Shown here: one piece after another, positions 8,235 through 16,857 of the stretch
How the letters are laid out: the number at the start of each line of letters is the position of its first letter
How positions within the stretch are numbered: the first letter of the stretch is position 1
NCBI RefSeq assembly: GCF_024699075.1
Contig: NZ_JAILQF010000080.1
Coordinates: 1 to 28,190, forward strand
DNA: 28,190 nt
Reading direction: 5' to 3'
DNA from: Butyrivibrio sp.
GTDB taxonomy: Bacteria > Bacillota_A > Clostridia > Lachnospirales > Lachnospiraceae
Notes under the pieces: generated by a model
Told to the model about the DNA's origin: nothing
What the model saw: only the letters and a program-made list of their open reading frames with translations
The model's database searches: none
Position numbers and translations under genes: made by a program

Positions 8235-8327
8235 ATGGGACGTATTAAATGGTATTATGCAATTATTATTTTAGCCGCTTTATTTGCAGCTGGATTTCTT
8301 TTAACTATTATAAATAGCCTTTTTTGA
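8235..8327 (+). CDS. 30-residue hydrophobic membrane peptide
   Basis: This short frame begins with ATG seven bases after a strong AAAGGAG and encodes a polar start MGRIKWYY followed by one hydrophobic segment of about 20 residues (Ala/Ile/Leu/Phe-rich, residues 9-28) and a short Asn-Ser-Leu-Phe end. The layout, positive residues first and one helix after, is that of a single-pass membrane peptide. It has its own candidate extended -10 promoter and is divergent from dinB. Possible roles by analogy are SOS-linked cell-division brakes or toxin-like small membrane proteins, but I do not recognise the family and propose no function. The ribosome site and membrane helix are seen; the expression is inferred. 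Confidence 0.6.
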   Translation: MGRIKWYYAIIILAALFAAGFLLTIINSLF

Positions 8328-8378
8328 TTTGATATTATCAATAAAAATGTTCCATACTAATTGGTCTTTATCAAAATA

Positions 8379-8464
8379 ATTATCTTGTTTCAATTGATCG
8401 TTGTAAAAATCATTATCTTCTTTCAATTGATCAATCATCAAAAAAATTATTCTGTTTTAAATTG
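8379..8464. repeat. Three degenerate tandem repeats of about 33 bases
   Basis: ATTATCTTGTTTCAATTGATC begins copy one (8379) with its first 20 bases closely matched by copy two (8412, one difference at the ninth base). A diverged third copy starts at 8446 with ATTATTCTGTTTTAAATTG. The tails are A-rich and differ. The array fills the gap between the small membrane peptide and the convergent terminator; no function is known to me. Confidence 0.6.
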
Positions 8465-8483
8465 TAATGAACATAGAAAAAAA

Positions 8484-8516
8484 GCCGCTCACCTAAAGAA
8501 GTGTGCGGCATTTTCT
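8484..8516 (-). terminator. Intrinsic terminator, mainly for the minus-strand membrane protein
   Basis: GCCGC(T)CAC, an 8-base loop and GTG(T)GCGGC form a hairpin with one mismatch. Reading minus it is followed by seven T; reading plus by a weaker ATTTTCTCTTT, so it may stop transcription from both sides. Confidence 0.8.
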
Positions 8517-8518
8517 CT

Positions 8519-8893
8519 TTAAACATAAGCTCTATATAAACAGTGGAGTGTATAAGGTATAAAAGCAACGAGTCCTATTATAAAAGATACAAATAATGTT
8601 ATAGGAAACAGCATAACAATAAGAACTTTAACGCCCTCCGTTCTTCTGTTAAACCAAGGAATAACAAACACAGCTCCCGTGTAGACTATAAGAAATACTA
8701 TTCCAAATGACAAAGAAGAAAAAATATAGCTGTTATTGGGTCTATAGCCTAAATTAGAAACCAGTACTGATATATCCCATCTTTCAGCGACGCTGATAAA
8801 CATTCCTACAGCCATTCCTATAATAAATGCTCTAACCTGATAATAGAACTTATTCCAATATTCATCTTTAATGTATGTACTTGTCTTGCTCAT
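8519..8893 (-). CDS. Small integral membrane protein, unknown family
   Basis: A 124-residue protein with about three hydrophobic helices (roughly 19-37, 53-78 and 86-112) and a polar, cytoplasmic-looking N-terminus that starts MSKTSTYIKDEYWNKF. No catalytic or binding motif is visible. The frame could be extended four codons to a TTG, but those codons are the GGGAGGA ribosome site itself, so I take the ATG at 8893; the spacing to GGAGG is short (four bases). A TATTAT-like -10 is seen upstream but no good -35. It is a single-gene unit ending in its own terminator. Function not recognised; the membrane location is well supported. Confidence 0.72.
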   Translation of the reverse strand: MSKTSTYIKDEYWNKFYYQVRAFIIGMAVGMFISVAERWDISVLVSNLGYRPNNSYIFSSLSFGIVFLIVYTGAVFVIPWFNRRTEGVKVLIVMLFPITLFVSFIIGLVAFIPYTLHCLYRAYV

Positions 8894-8929
8894 ATTTCCT
8901 CCCAAAACATTTCGTTATAGATATTAGAT

Positions 8930-8959
8930 TTGGTCATTTTTACGGACCAATGATATAAT
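8930..8959 (+). promoter_or_regulatory. Extended -10 promoter with embedded palindromic operator
   Basis: TGATATAAT (8951-8959) is a perfect extended -10. TGGTCA lies 17 bases upstream as a four-of-six -35. A perfect palindrome TTGGTC-N9-GACCAA (8930-8950) covers the -35 and spacer, so a bound repressor would block polymerase. Transcription would head right toward the alpha/beta hydrolase with a leader of about 265 bases. Confidence 0.5.
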
Positions 8960-9231
8960 ACCACTTTATTTATACAAATAAATACATTTCCGACGAAATG
9001 CATGTTTTTTGGAATAAACGACATATTTTTTCTAATTTGATGTATTTTGATCATATACTATATAGAAGAATCCTATGTTCTCTTTTATAATATGACGTAA
9101 GAGTCAAAAGTCATTTCGATTCGAGCTTGCTTGAAACCGAATATGAATTTATGACCCGCCAAATATTTAAAAACTACCAAGTACAATGAGCTGCAACTTA
9201 AGCATATGCAGGCACTGAAAGGAGTACCATT
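8960..9231. other. Gene-free leader upstream of the alpha/beta hydrolase
   Basis: About 270 bases without a supported gene. It has ACGAAATG (8993-9000), the reverse complement of CATTTCGT at 8909-8916, and a second weak promoter, TTGATG with a 16-base spacer and TATATA (9037-9064). No known riboswitch consensus was recognised. If transcribed from the promoter at 8951, this would be an unusually long 5' leader. Confidence 0.4.
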
Positions 9232-9804
9232 TTGAAACTTGCTGTTATTTTCCCGGGAATCGGGTATACAAATCAAAAACCTTTATTATATTACAGTCAA
9301 AAGCTTGCCAAGACCCATGGTTTTGATGTTATAGCCCTTGATTATACAGATTTCCCTTCTAACGTAAGAGGCGATGAAAGCAAAATGAAAGAATGCTTTG
9401 ATCTTGCATGGAAGCAGACCTGTGAACAGCTTTCCAAGGTTGATTTTGATAAATATACTGGAGATGATGATTGCATATTCTTCTTCTCGAAAAGCATTGG
9501 CACTATTATGGCAGCCAAATATGCTCTGGAAAACAATATCCTTGCTGGTCAGATCTACTATACTCCTCTTGAAGAAACCTTTAAGTATGTTCAAGATGGC
9601 TATGGGCTTGCTTTTCATGGCACCAATGATCCATGGGCTAACACTAGCGCTATAGAACAGCTTGCAATGGAGAATCATATAGAGCTTATCGAAATCCCTG
9701 ATGTTAATCATTCGCTTGAGTTGACTGATTCAGTCGTAGATGATATAGATTACGTTGCGGATGTTATTGAAACTGTTGAAAGCTATATTTCAGACTATGA
9801 ATAA
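9232..9804 (+). CDS. Small alpha/beta-hydrolase-fold protein
   Basis: A 190-residue single-domain hydrolase. The start strand MKLAVIFPGIGYT leads into the fold; the nucleophile elbow is SKSIG with Ser88 as likely nucleophile, preceded by the hydrophobic strand CIFFF. A later strand GLAFHGTNDPW gives Asp133, and DVNHSLE gives His160, completing a Ser-Asp-His triad at canonical spacing. The first small residue of the G-x-S-x-G motif is Ser rather than Gly. No signal peptide, so cytoplasmic. Substrate unknown; esterase or thioesterase-like activity is possible. The start is TTG, supported by AAAGGAG seven bases before it and the absence of a better in-frame start. Confidence 0.82.
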   Translation: MKLAVIFPGIGYTNQKPLLYYSQKLAKTHGFDVIALDYTDFPSNVRGDESKMKECFDLAWKQTCEQLSKVDFDKYTGDDDCIFFFSKSIGTIMAAKYALENNILAGQIYYTPLEETFKYVQDGYGLAFHGTNDPWANTSAIEQLAMENHIELIEIPDVNHSLELTDSVVDDIDYVADVIETVESYISDYE

Positions 9805-9816
9805 CCTATAAAGCTT

Positions 9817-9860
9817 AAAATCCGGTCACTTGTAAGATAACAAGTGATCGGATTTTATTT
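9817..9860. terminator. Bidirectional intrinsic terminator between hydrolase and pectinase
   Basis: AAAATCCGGTCACTTGT and ACAAGTGATCGGATTTT pair over 17 positions with a single G-U wobble and a 6-base loop. Both ends carry T-tracts (TTTTATTTT on plus, TTTT on minus), so it can end both the hydrolase gene and the convergent pectinase gene. Confidence 0.9.
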
Positions 9861-9896
9861 TGCTGATTTTTATTTACATTTTGATTTCTGAATAGA

Positions 9897-12800
9897 TCAC
9901 ATTCTTATTGAGAATCCTCCCAGCCTTATCCTTACCCAGTTACAAGCTCTCTCATATACGCTGTGACTTTCAATAAGCGCTCCATTCTCATCAAATACAT
10001 AGATTGTCCACCACATCTCGACGCATCCTTTTACCATAACTCCGTTATCGCCAAAGTAGTACTGTTTTCCATCTATTGTATTCCAGTAACGAACCATCTG
10101 GCCATCAGCTGCGAAATAGTAGGTATTGCCATTTACTGTGACAAATGAATTTGTAACCATAACGCCATTTTCGTCAAAGTAGTAAGTATTCCACATCCAT
10201 CTTTTGACAAATCCTGTTACCATGTGTCCGCTTCCGTCAAAGAAGTATGTAAGAACGCTTCCATCTTCACTTGTGACCTTTACAAAATCATCTTTAACGA
10301 TTCGGCCATCTTTTCTAGCATAATAGGTGAATTCGTTTACTGTAAAGAATCCATCTTGTACAAGAACGCAGTTATCATCAAAGTAGTAGGTGTTGAAGAA
10401 CCACTGAGTCATAAAGCCTTTTACTGCCTGACCTCTGTCATTAAAGTAATAGGTCTTTTCTGAAATAGTAACAAATGTGTTACTTGCCATTGCTCCGTTA
10501 TCATAGAAGTAGTAAAGCTGTCCTTCAATCTTGTGAAGTCCTGTGAGGTATGTACCATCAGAAAGCTGATAATAGATGTTCCACCATTTTCTTATAAATT
10601 TGCCATCAAGTTTTTCTGAAGTATCTTTTACCTGAGTTTCTTCCTCTTTAGTAACAACTACTGTTTCTGAGCTCTCGCCTTCTACTGTTGCTCCAGTATC
10701 TGATCCTGCAGATTCAGAAAGAACAAGGAATCCATTCATGTTGATAGTTCCATCAGCATTTCTTGTAATTCCGCATACAAGGTCATTAGACTCTGAGGTC
10801 ATTGATGTTCCTATTGCTGTGTCAGAGTCTACTGATACAAACCATGAATCATCAACTGTAACTGATTCACTATTAACTGAAACGCCATCTATTACATAAT
10901 AGTTGCTTGTTCCATATACATCAGCTTCATCCTGAGTGCCTTTAAGCTTGAACTGATCATCAACACCGCCGTCGTTACGATATGAGATAACACCGTTTGC
11001 AACGAATGCTGTATTTGCTGCATCGTTAGTATAGAAAGCCACGTTATATGAACCATTATTAAATGATGTGCTATTGGTTACCTGAATATCAGGACAACTG
11101 TTAGAATCAATACCTTTAGCCTTATTGCAGAATGCTACGGAGTTAATGAGCATATGTCCGCCTGCTATTGATGATCCACCCATCTTGAATCCGTTACCGT
11201 TACCTGCATCTACAAGATTTCCTGATTCATCAAGAACATATCCGTTCATGTATGCAACACTGTTCTTAATTGTTACTGCTCCGATTGCTCCGGATTCTAC
11301 CTTTGCAAAGAGATCCCATCCATCATCAGCGTTATATGCTGCAATACATCCATCAAATACATTACCATCTCCTACAGTGATCTTGGCTGCAAATCCATCT
11401 GCATCCTCATATCCTGCATCTGCATTAAGGAATGATGTACAGTTAAGAACTGTATTATATGAAGGCCAGTCTTCATATGTATCTGTTCCTTTATAACGGC
11501 TTATCTGGATACCTGTATTTCCGTTTCTATAAGCATGGATCTGATCAAGTGTATTGTAAGAACCTGAAAGCTGAATACCCTTTTGTGCATTCTGAGAATT
11601 AGTAACATCAAATCCCTGGAAATACCAGTAGTCACCTGCAAGGATCATTCCTGCACAACTTCCTCCAAAGTCAAATACCGGTCTTTCTGCCTCTTTTGGA
11701 TCAGCCATCATATAGATTGGCTTATCCTCAGTTCCATCAATTCCTCTTTCTACTAAAACTGTACTTGAAAGTTCGTATGTTCCTCCTGCAAGAAGAATCT
11801 TATCTCCAGGCTCTACAACTGTTACTGCTGTGTATATGTCCATAGGATCGTCTTTGGAACCTTCTGCATCTTCTGTTCCATCAGGGCTTACATAATATAC
11901 ATATCTTGTACCTTTCTCATAATTGACTGTAATGGTAAATGTTACAGTATCATATGATGTTAATACTTCATATGTATCAAATTTAAATTCCGGGTCAGGT
12001 ACAAATGTTCCTGTATAAGTATTATCGCCTGTTTTTAAGGTAACGTCTGTTTTTACTTTGCTATCAGCTGTTACTTCAGTTTCTTCAAGGATCACATTGC
12101 CATCCTCGTCAACTATTGAAAGTGTTCCATCTGCATTACCATAGTACACAAGCTCATAATCTTCCTGATTAGCAAAATCTGCAGATTCAAATCCTGCTTC
12201 AAGATCTGTATAGGTAAGTGGATGATCTTCCTTAGCATCATCATCTGAAGGAGCAACTGTAGTAAGAGTAGCATTAGTTACTGTAATTGTTGCATTTCTG
12301 GAAGCAAAGAATCCTACATAGATATTGTCTGTATCAATCATTGTAAGATTATCGCCTTCATCCGGATGATAGAAAAGCTGAGATCCAATTACATTTCCTT
12401 CTGTATCTGAATAAGTCAAAATATAACCTGTGTTATTTCTTCTTATAGACATATGGAAGGTTGTAGTAAGGTTTGATACATCTGTCATTCCGGATGTATT
12501 AGTATAGTTGCCGCACATGTTATATGTTCCGGCATCAAGACCTTCATCAGCTGCACTTGTCTCAAGTGTGTACATTGTACTTGAAAAATCGCTTACATCT
12601 CCGCCTTTGATTGTTTCAAGGTTATCCGCTGTAACACCTTTCTTTTCCTGCGCTCCTACACCTATTTTCATAGTATATGCATTTCCATTGTCACCAGTAT
12701 AAGATACCTTTGTAACAGAAAGCATATATGAGTTATTCCAGAATGTAGAAGTATCACCATTAACACCAACAGCATCGGCTGCCATAATGCCGAAACCTTC

Positions 12801-15800
12801 CTGTCCATTTGAAAGCTTCCAGCTATCTACTGTTATATCAGCTTCAAGTGTGAAGTTCTCATCGTCTGCATCTATTGTTGTGTAATAGAATGCAAGGCCG
12901 TCTGTTGAAGCAGGAACAAGCTTACCTTTGCCGTTTGTAGATGCTACAGTAACTGATCCGTCAGAATTAACTGTTGCGCTGTTATAACTTGTAGAAACAG
13001 ATGATCCATATGTGGAGAATTCCCATGTATGTTCTGTCTGCTCTGATGCATTTTTTCTAAAAGCATCAAGTGTTATTTCTGTTCCATCGGCAAGATATGG
13101 TGTTGTAAGTACGCTATCTGCTGTGGTCCAAGTAGTCCATGAAGGAATTCTGTTTGAAGAATTATCTACTCCTGATGATTCTTCTGTACCATATTCATAC
13201 ATCATTCCTTCGCCGCCAAGAGAATTAAGCCATCCTGCAGGCTGAATAAGTGACTCACTGCCATAAGTAGATGCAAGAGTGCTGTCACATGCATCAATTG
13301 TTGTATTGTAGAATACTACTTCGCTTGTATTAGCCTGCCAAGGTCTTCCAAAATATCCTGGTTTACTTGTTGTATAACTGTAATAGCTTGAATCTACGTC
13401 AGTACCGGCTTCTACACTTGTAATATGGCATTCATACATAAGGTAGCCGCGGCCTGAAGTCTGCTGTGCAGCTGTAATATAACCTACATCATTCTTGTCA
13501 TCAGTTGTATTGAATTTGAGCTCGCACTGATAGAAGATTGCTGTCATTCCACCAAATATATAGTCTACAGCACCATATATTTCACAGTTATTAAACTCTG
13601 CATATGTGGACTTGCCACCGTAAAGGGTATCCTGACGTCCTACTACCTTACAATCTGTTAATACTATATCTGAGAGATTATCAGAAAGAGCAAGTGCTGC
13701 AGCTCTTTCTACATATGCCTTCTGCTGTACTACTGTACTGCCTTCTTCAAGATCATCTCTTGTACCATCGGAACCTTCTTTTGCTCCAGCCTGAGCCACT
13801 ATTGTATCTGTAGCCGCAAGCTCTGATACATACTGGTTAAAAGAGTTTTCGAATATTATTCCGGAAGCTGTAAATCCATCAGCATCAACATAAACTGTTG
13901 CATTCCACATTGTAGCTGTTCCAGATCCTGGATTAGTTACTGTAGGATATCCATTCTCCTGATTAACCTTTAATACTTCTTCATTGTATCTGTAGTCTTC
14001 ATCCATGGAATAGTATGTATAGCCATGTCCATAGTATGAAGTAATTCTTACTGCGTTATCAGCTATTGATACACCTGAACTTGCAAGTTCAATGCTTGCA
14101 CTATCCCCGGCACTATTAACAAGAGATACATTAGCAACATCTATAATAAGCATTTCCTGATAATCACCAGGATCAATCTCGATTGTTACTCTTTGTGTAT
14201 CTTCATCTCTATCCATGTTGCGGACAGCATCAAGTGCATCATTGATAGTTGTATAATCTTTATCAGTACCAACCGTTATTGTTTCTGAATAAGCAATGGT
14301 CTCATCTTCAGAAGCCTTTTCCATTACAATTATCTTAGCGGTATCTTCACCATTTACTTTAAGATCTGATGTAAGAGCCATCTCATATCCGTCAAGAGTT
14401 GCCTCTATATGATACTGGCCATCTCTAAGTGCTATTGTTCCATCAATTACGTCCTGTCCCGTGAAGCTGTAGCTATAGCTGTCAAGTTCACCTGTGATAG
14501 GAGTTTTTAAAATTGTAAATTTAAGAGTAAGATCTGCAAGCTCGGTTTCAGTTGGTCCTTCTACTGTTACATCGATAAGATATGTATCCTTTGCCTTAAA
14601 TACAATATCCTGCTCGCAATCTTCATCTGCTGTAATAGATTCTGTTACAAGTTCATAATCATCAACGCCAGATGCTTCAAGGTCATATACCTGTCCGCTT
14701 TCAAGTTCAAGTGTAAACTCATTAGTATCGTCTGTTATTGTAAGAACTGGTGTATAAGGTCTATCTTCTTCCTGATTTGTGATTGTAAGCTCTAGAGATT
14801 TTGCAGCTTCAGCTGTAAGATTTTTGAATTCACCTGTCACTGTCACTACATCAACCTTAGTTACTGTCAGATCAACTACAAGTTCGCTATCTGAAATATT
14901 ATCTATAGAAATAACCCCATCTGTAAGTTTTGTAGAATCAATTACAAATCCATTAGCTCCTTCAAGTGCAACTTCATAGTCATACATCTTATTAAGAACT
15001 ACGCTATATGAATACTGGCCATCCTCGTTAATAACATCAGTTGTTATTATTCTGAGTTCATCGCCATCTTTAGTCTCTTGTGTGAAAACAAGTGTTGCAT
15101 CTTCTGTGTCATACTCAGAAGGCATTTCGATATCACCCGTTACAGTAATATCATTTGCATGTTCTACATAAGCTCTTGCTACTACAAGTTTTTCATCTGT
15201 GCACCAGAGATAATAATCCCCATCTTCAGGTACATAGAACTTTAATTCTTCAAGACCTGCCGCTTTAGTATATGATTCTGTCTGAATAGGATCGGATTCT
15301 ATATCCATGCCCCATGCATATGTTGCAGCATTGCTATTAGAACCTGCGATCACATATACTATGTCTCCTGCTCCAAGATCTTCAAACATAAGTCCTGTTG
15401 CATTTGTACTGCTACTATTGGAATAGATATATCCTCTGTATGTATTGCCATCTGCATCAGTCTTACTCTTATCATCATATCTTGAAAGATTTGTATTTGT
15501 AGATCTTAATCTGTTATTGGTCTTAGCACTATAAAAAGAAAGACCTGTTCCTGTATCAAAACTTCCAAGTGTTACACCTGTTGAACCGGCTTCTACAGTG
15601 TCACCATAAAGACCATTTATAATATCTTCTGTCAGAAGGTTGTTATAAGTATTGGTATCTGTGTTTTCAAGACTATCTCCTGCAAAATCCCAGACATCAT
15701 ACTCATGATTGTATCCATCACTTGAATTGGATGGAGATCCTTCTGCCAGATATGTCTGCTCTTCTGTGCTTTCTTCTTCGGATTCTTCTTCAGAAGTCTG

Positions 15801-16733
15801 ACCATATATGAGTTCTACTGATTCATCATAATCTGAGAGCTCGATTTTTGTGATGTAAGAAGTTCCATCCACTGTAATTGTCACTGTTCCTTCGCTTTCA
15901 CCACTGTAATTACAGGAAAAAGTCTCTGTTGTTCCTGTCGTGCCTGTACTCACATTGTAAGAGCTTTCATTTTTGGAGTTAAAATAAAAAGAGTACTGAT
16001 AATTGGCGCTCACACTTACAAGGCACTTACCTGTAACAGGAACTGTTATTGTTCCGCTTCCTGAATACAGATATGTATTATTGTGTGATTTACCATTAGT
16101 CCATGTAAGACCGTTATACTCACCTGCTCCACTCTCAGTACAGTTTTCATAAAAATCTGAAGAACTAAAATCCCAGACTGTTACGTTTTCATCGCTACTT
16201 TCTTCTGCTGCTTCATCTGTACTTGCCGCAGCTTCTGAACTTGCCGCAGCTTCTGTACTTTCTGAATCTGTTGTATTTTCGCTTTCTGTGGAAGCTGTTT
16301 CAGAGGAATCTGCTTCTTCTGTAGAATCTGCTTCTTCTATTTCTGATTCTGTAGAATCTATTATTGTTACATTACAGGAATCTGTATAACTTCCATCAGA
16401 AGTAGTTACACTTATTGTTGTACTTCCTTCTGAAATTCCTGTCACTTCTCCGCTTACTACTGTTGCTACGCCTTCATCAGAACTTGACCACTCAACATCT
16501 GTAATTGTTGCATCCGAAGGCTCAACTGTTGCATAAAGTGTTGCCGTCTCCCCAACTTCGATTTCCAGGCTTTCCATATCTAATGAAACCCCTGTTACTG
16601 CTACTGTCTGTTCCACTTCCTCTGCATAAGACACAAAAGAAGTCCCCGGTAACAAAGCAGATGTTGCCATAGTTGCAACTAATGGTATTACCATTACAGC
16701 AGCTAACATCCTAGCTTTACTGGATTTTTTCAT
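9897..16733 (-). CDS. Giant cell-wall-bound pectin methylesterase-pectate lyase (CE8-PL9)
   Basis: A 2,278-residue secreted enzyme. In order: signal peptide (1-37, ending SYA); bacterial Ig-like BIG2 domain (about 43-125); Ser/Thr/Glu-rich linker (126-183); two beta-sandwich, probably carbohydrate-binding, domains each opening with V-W-D-F (185-305, 345-525); Ig/carboxypeptidase-regulatory-like repeats (530-800); CE8 pectin methylesterase (about 817-1215) with GRQDTLYG (Gln1034, Asp1035), GAVDYIFGG (Asp1057) and YFGRPW (Arg1130, Trp1132); a LamG-like sandwich (1234-1495); a small beta domain (1500-1605); PL9 pectate lyase (1606-2006) with calcium ligands Asp1779, Asp1803, Asp1804, Asp1807 and catalytic Lys1850 in GNGFKMGG; and ten choline-binding-type wall repeats (2043-2258). 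The lyase spacing matches that known for Erwinia/Dickeya PelL. It would de-esterify pectin and then cleave the product by beta-elimination at the cell surface. The GGGAGGGAG site is five bases before ATG. Confidence 0.95.
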   Translation of the reverse strand: MKKSSKARMLAAVMVIPLVATMATSALLPGTSFVSYAEEVEQTVAVTGVSLDMESLEIEVGETATLYATVEPSDATITDVEWSSSDEGVATVVSGEVTGISEGSTTISVTTSDGSYTDSCNVTIIDSTESEIEEADSTEEADSSETASTESENTTDSESTEAAASSEAAASTDEAAEESSDENVTVWDFSSSDFYENCTESGAGEYNGLTWTNGKSHNNTYLYSGSGTITVPVTGKCLVSVSANYQYSFYFNSKNESSYNVSTGTTGTTETFSCNYSGESEGTVTITVDGTSYITKIELSDYDESVELIYGQTSEEESEEESTEEQTYLAEGSPSNSSDGYNHEYDVWDFAGDSLENTDTNTYNNLLTEDIINGLYGDTVEAGSTGVTLGSFDTGTGLSFYSAKTNNRLRSTNTNLSRYDDKSKTDADGNTYRGYIYSNSSSTNATGLMFEDLGAGDIVYVIAGSNSNAATYAWGMDIESDPIQTESYTKAAGLEELKFYVPEDGDYYLWCTDEKLVVARAYVEHANDITVTGDIEMPSEYDTEDATLVFTQETKDGDELRIITTDVINEDGQYSYSVVLNKMYDYEVALEGANGFVIDSTKLTDGVISIDNISDSELVVDLTVTKVDVVTVTGEFKNLTAEAAKSLELTITNQEEDRPYTPVLTITDDTNEFTLELESGQVYDLEASGVDDYELVTESITADEDCEQDIVFKAKDTYLIDVTVEGPTETELADLTLKFTILKTPITGELDSYSYSFTGQDVIDGTIALRDGQYHIEATLDGYEMALTSDLKVNGEDTAKIIVMEKASEDETIAYSETITVGTDKDYTTINDALDAVRNMDRDEDTQRVTIEIDPGDYQEMLIIDVANVSLVNSAGDSASIELASSGVSIADNAVRITSYYGHGYTYYSMDEDYRYNEEVLKVNQENGYPTVTNPGSGTATMWNATVYVDADGFTASGIIFENSFNQYVSELAATDTIVAQAGAKEGSDGTRDDLEEGSTVVQQKAYVERAAALALSDNLSDIVLTDCKVVGRQDTLYGGKSTYAEFNNCEIYGAVDYIFGGMTAIFYQCELKFNTTDDKNDVGYITAAQQTSGRGYLMYECHITSVEAGTDVDSSYYSYTTSKPGYFGRPWQANTSEVVFYNTTIDACDSTLASTYGSESLIQPAGWLNSLGGEGMMYEYGTEESSGVDNSSNRIPSWTTWTTADSVLTTPYLADGTEITLDAFRKNASEQTEHTWEFSTYGSSVSTSYNSATVNSDGSVTVASTNGKGKLVPASTDGLAFYYTTIDADDENFTLEADITVDSWKLSNGQEGFGIMAADAVGVNGDTSTFWNNSYMLSVTKVSYTGDNGNAYTMKIGVGAQEKKGVTADNLETIKGGDVSDFSSTMYTLETSAADEGLDAGTYNMCGNYTNTSGMTDVSNLTTTFHMSIRRNNTGYILTYSDTEGNVIGSQLFYHPDEGDNLTMIDTDNIYVGFFASRNATITVTNATLTTVAPSDDDAKEDHPLTYTDLEAGFESADFANQEDYELVYYGNADGTLSIVDEDGNVILEETEVTADSKVKTDVTLKTGDNTYTGTFVPDPEFKFDTYEVLTSYDTVTFTITVNYEKGTRYVYYVSPDGTEDAEGSKDDPMDIYTAVTVVEPGDKILLAGGTYELSSTVLVERGIDGTEDKPIYMMADPKEAERPVFDFGGSCAGMILAGDYWYFQGFDVTNSQNAQKGIQLSGSYNTLDQIHAYRNGNTGIQISRYKGTDTYEDWPSYNTVLNCTSFLNADAGYEDADGFAAKITVGDGNVFDGCIAAYNADDGWDLFAKVESGAIGAVTIKNSVAYMNGYVLDESGNLVDAGNGNGFKMGGSSIAGGHMLINSVAFCNKAKGIDSNSCPDIQVTNSTSFNNGSYNVAFYTNDAANTAFVANGVISYRNDGGVDDQFKLKGTQDEADVYGTSNYYVIDGVSVNSESVTVDDSWFVSVDSDTAIGTSMTSESNDLVCGITRNADGTINMNGFLVLSESAGSDTGATVEGESSETVVVTKEEETQVKDTSEKLDGKFIRKWWNIYYQLSDGTYLTGLHKIEGQLYYFYDNGAMASNTFVTISEKTYYFNDRGQAVKGFMTQWFFNTYYFDDNCVLVQDGFFTVNEFTYYARKDGRIVKDDFVKVTSEDGSVLTYFFDGSGHMVTGFVKRWMWNTYYFDENGVMVTNSFVTVNGNTYYFAADGQMVRYWNTIDGKQYYFGDNGVMVKGCVEMWWTIYVFDENGALIESHSVYERACNWVRIRLGGFSIRM
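9950..10608 (-). repeat. Ten cell-wall-binding repeats in an ABBABBABBA order
   Basis: The C-terminal repeats of the pectinase are about 21 residues each. Type A has a Trp-rich core (KWWNIYY, QWFFNTYYFD, RWMWNTYYFD, EMWWTIYVFD). Type B has a T-V-N/D-G...YYF...DG core without the double aromatic Trp. Read from N to C they alternate A-B-B three times and end in A. This family binds choline or other wall carbohydrates in Firmicutes. Confidence 0.8.
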
Positions 16734-16767
16734 TTCTCCCTCCCATATCTATTTAGTTGTTTGGATA

Positions 16768-16781
16768 TGTAAACGTTTACA
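16768..16781. promoter_or_regulatory. Perfect cre/LacI-type operator upstream of the pectinase
   Basis: TGTAAACGTTTACA is a perfect 14-base palindrome with the central CG of LacI-family operators and agrees at every fixed position with the Bacillus CcpA cre consensus. It lies 35 bases before the pectinase ATG and, if the promoter below is right, at about +14 to +27, a road-block position. Carbon catabolite control or a dedicated LacI-type pectin regulator would both fit. Confidence 0.75.
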
Positions 16782-16800
16782 ATAGATTTTTGATAAGAAT

Positions 16801-16830
16801 ATTATTAGCATATTTTAGTTAGTATTTACA
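16801..16830 (-). promoter_or_regulatory. Candidate pectinase promoter
   Basis: On the minus strand TGTAAA, 17 bases and TAATAA preceded by TGC form an extended -10-type promoter. The -35 match is weak (about three of six), but the location between two matched operators supports it. Confidence 0.4.
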
Positions 16831-16857
16831 GCTAAATAGTGAATTTTAAGTATTTTT

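Noticed and set aside
8379..8464. CRISPR array
   Set aside because: Only three degenerate copies without spacers, and no cas genes nearby.
11125..14979. Several antisense frames opposite the pectinase
   Set aside because: They lie within one long, fully coherent coding frame with recognisable domains and lack ribosome sites; they are shadows.
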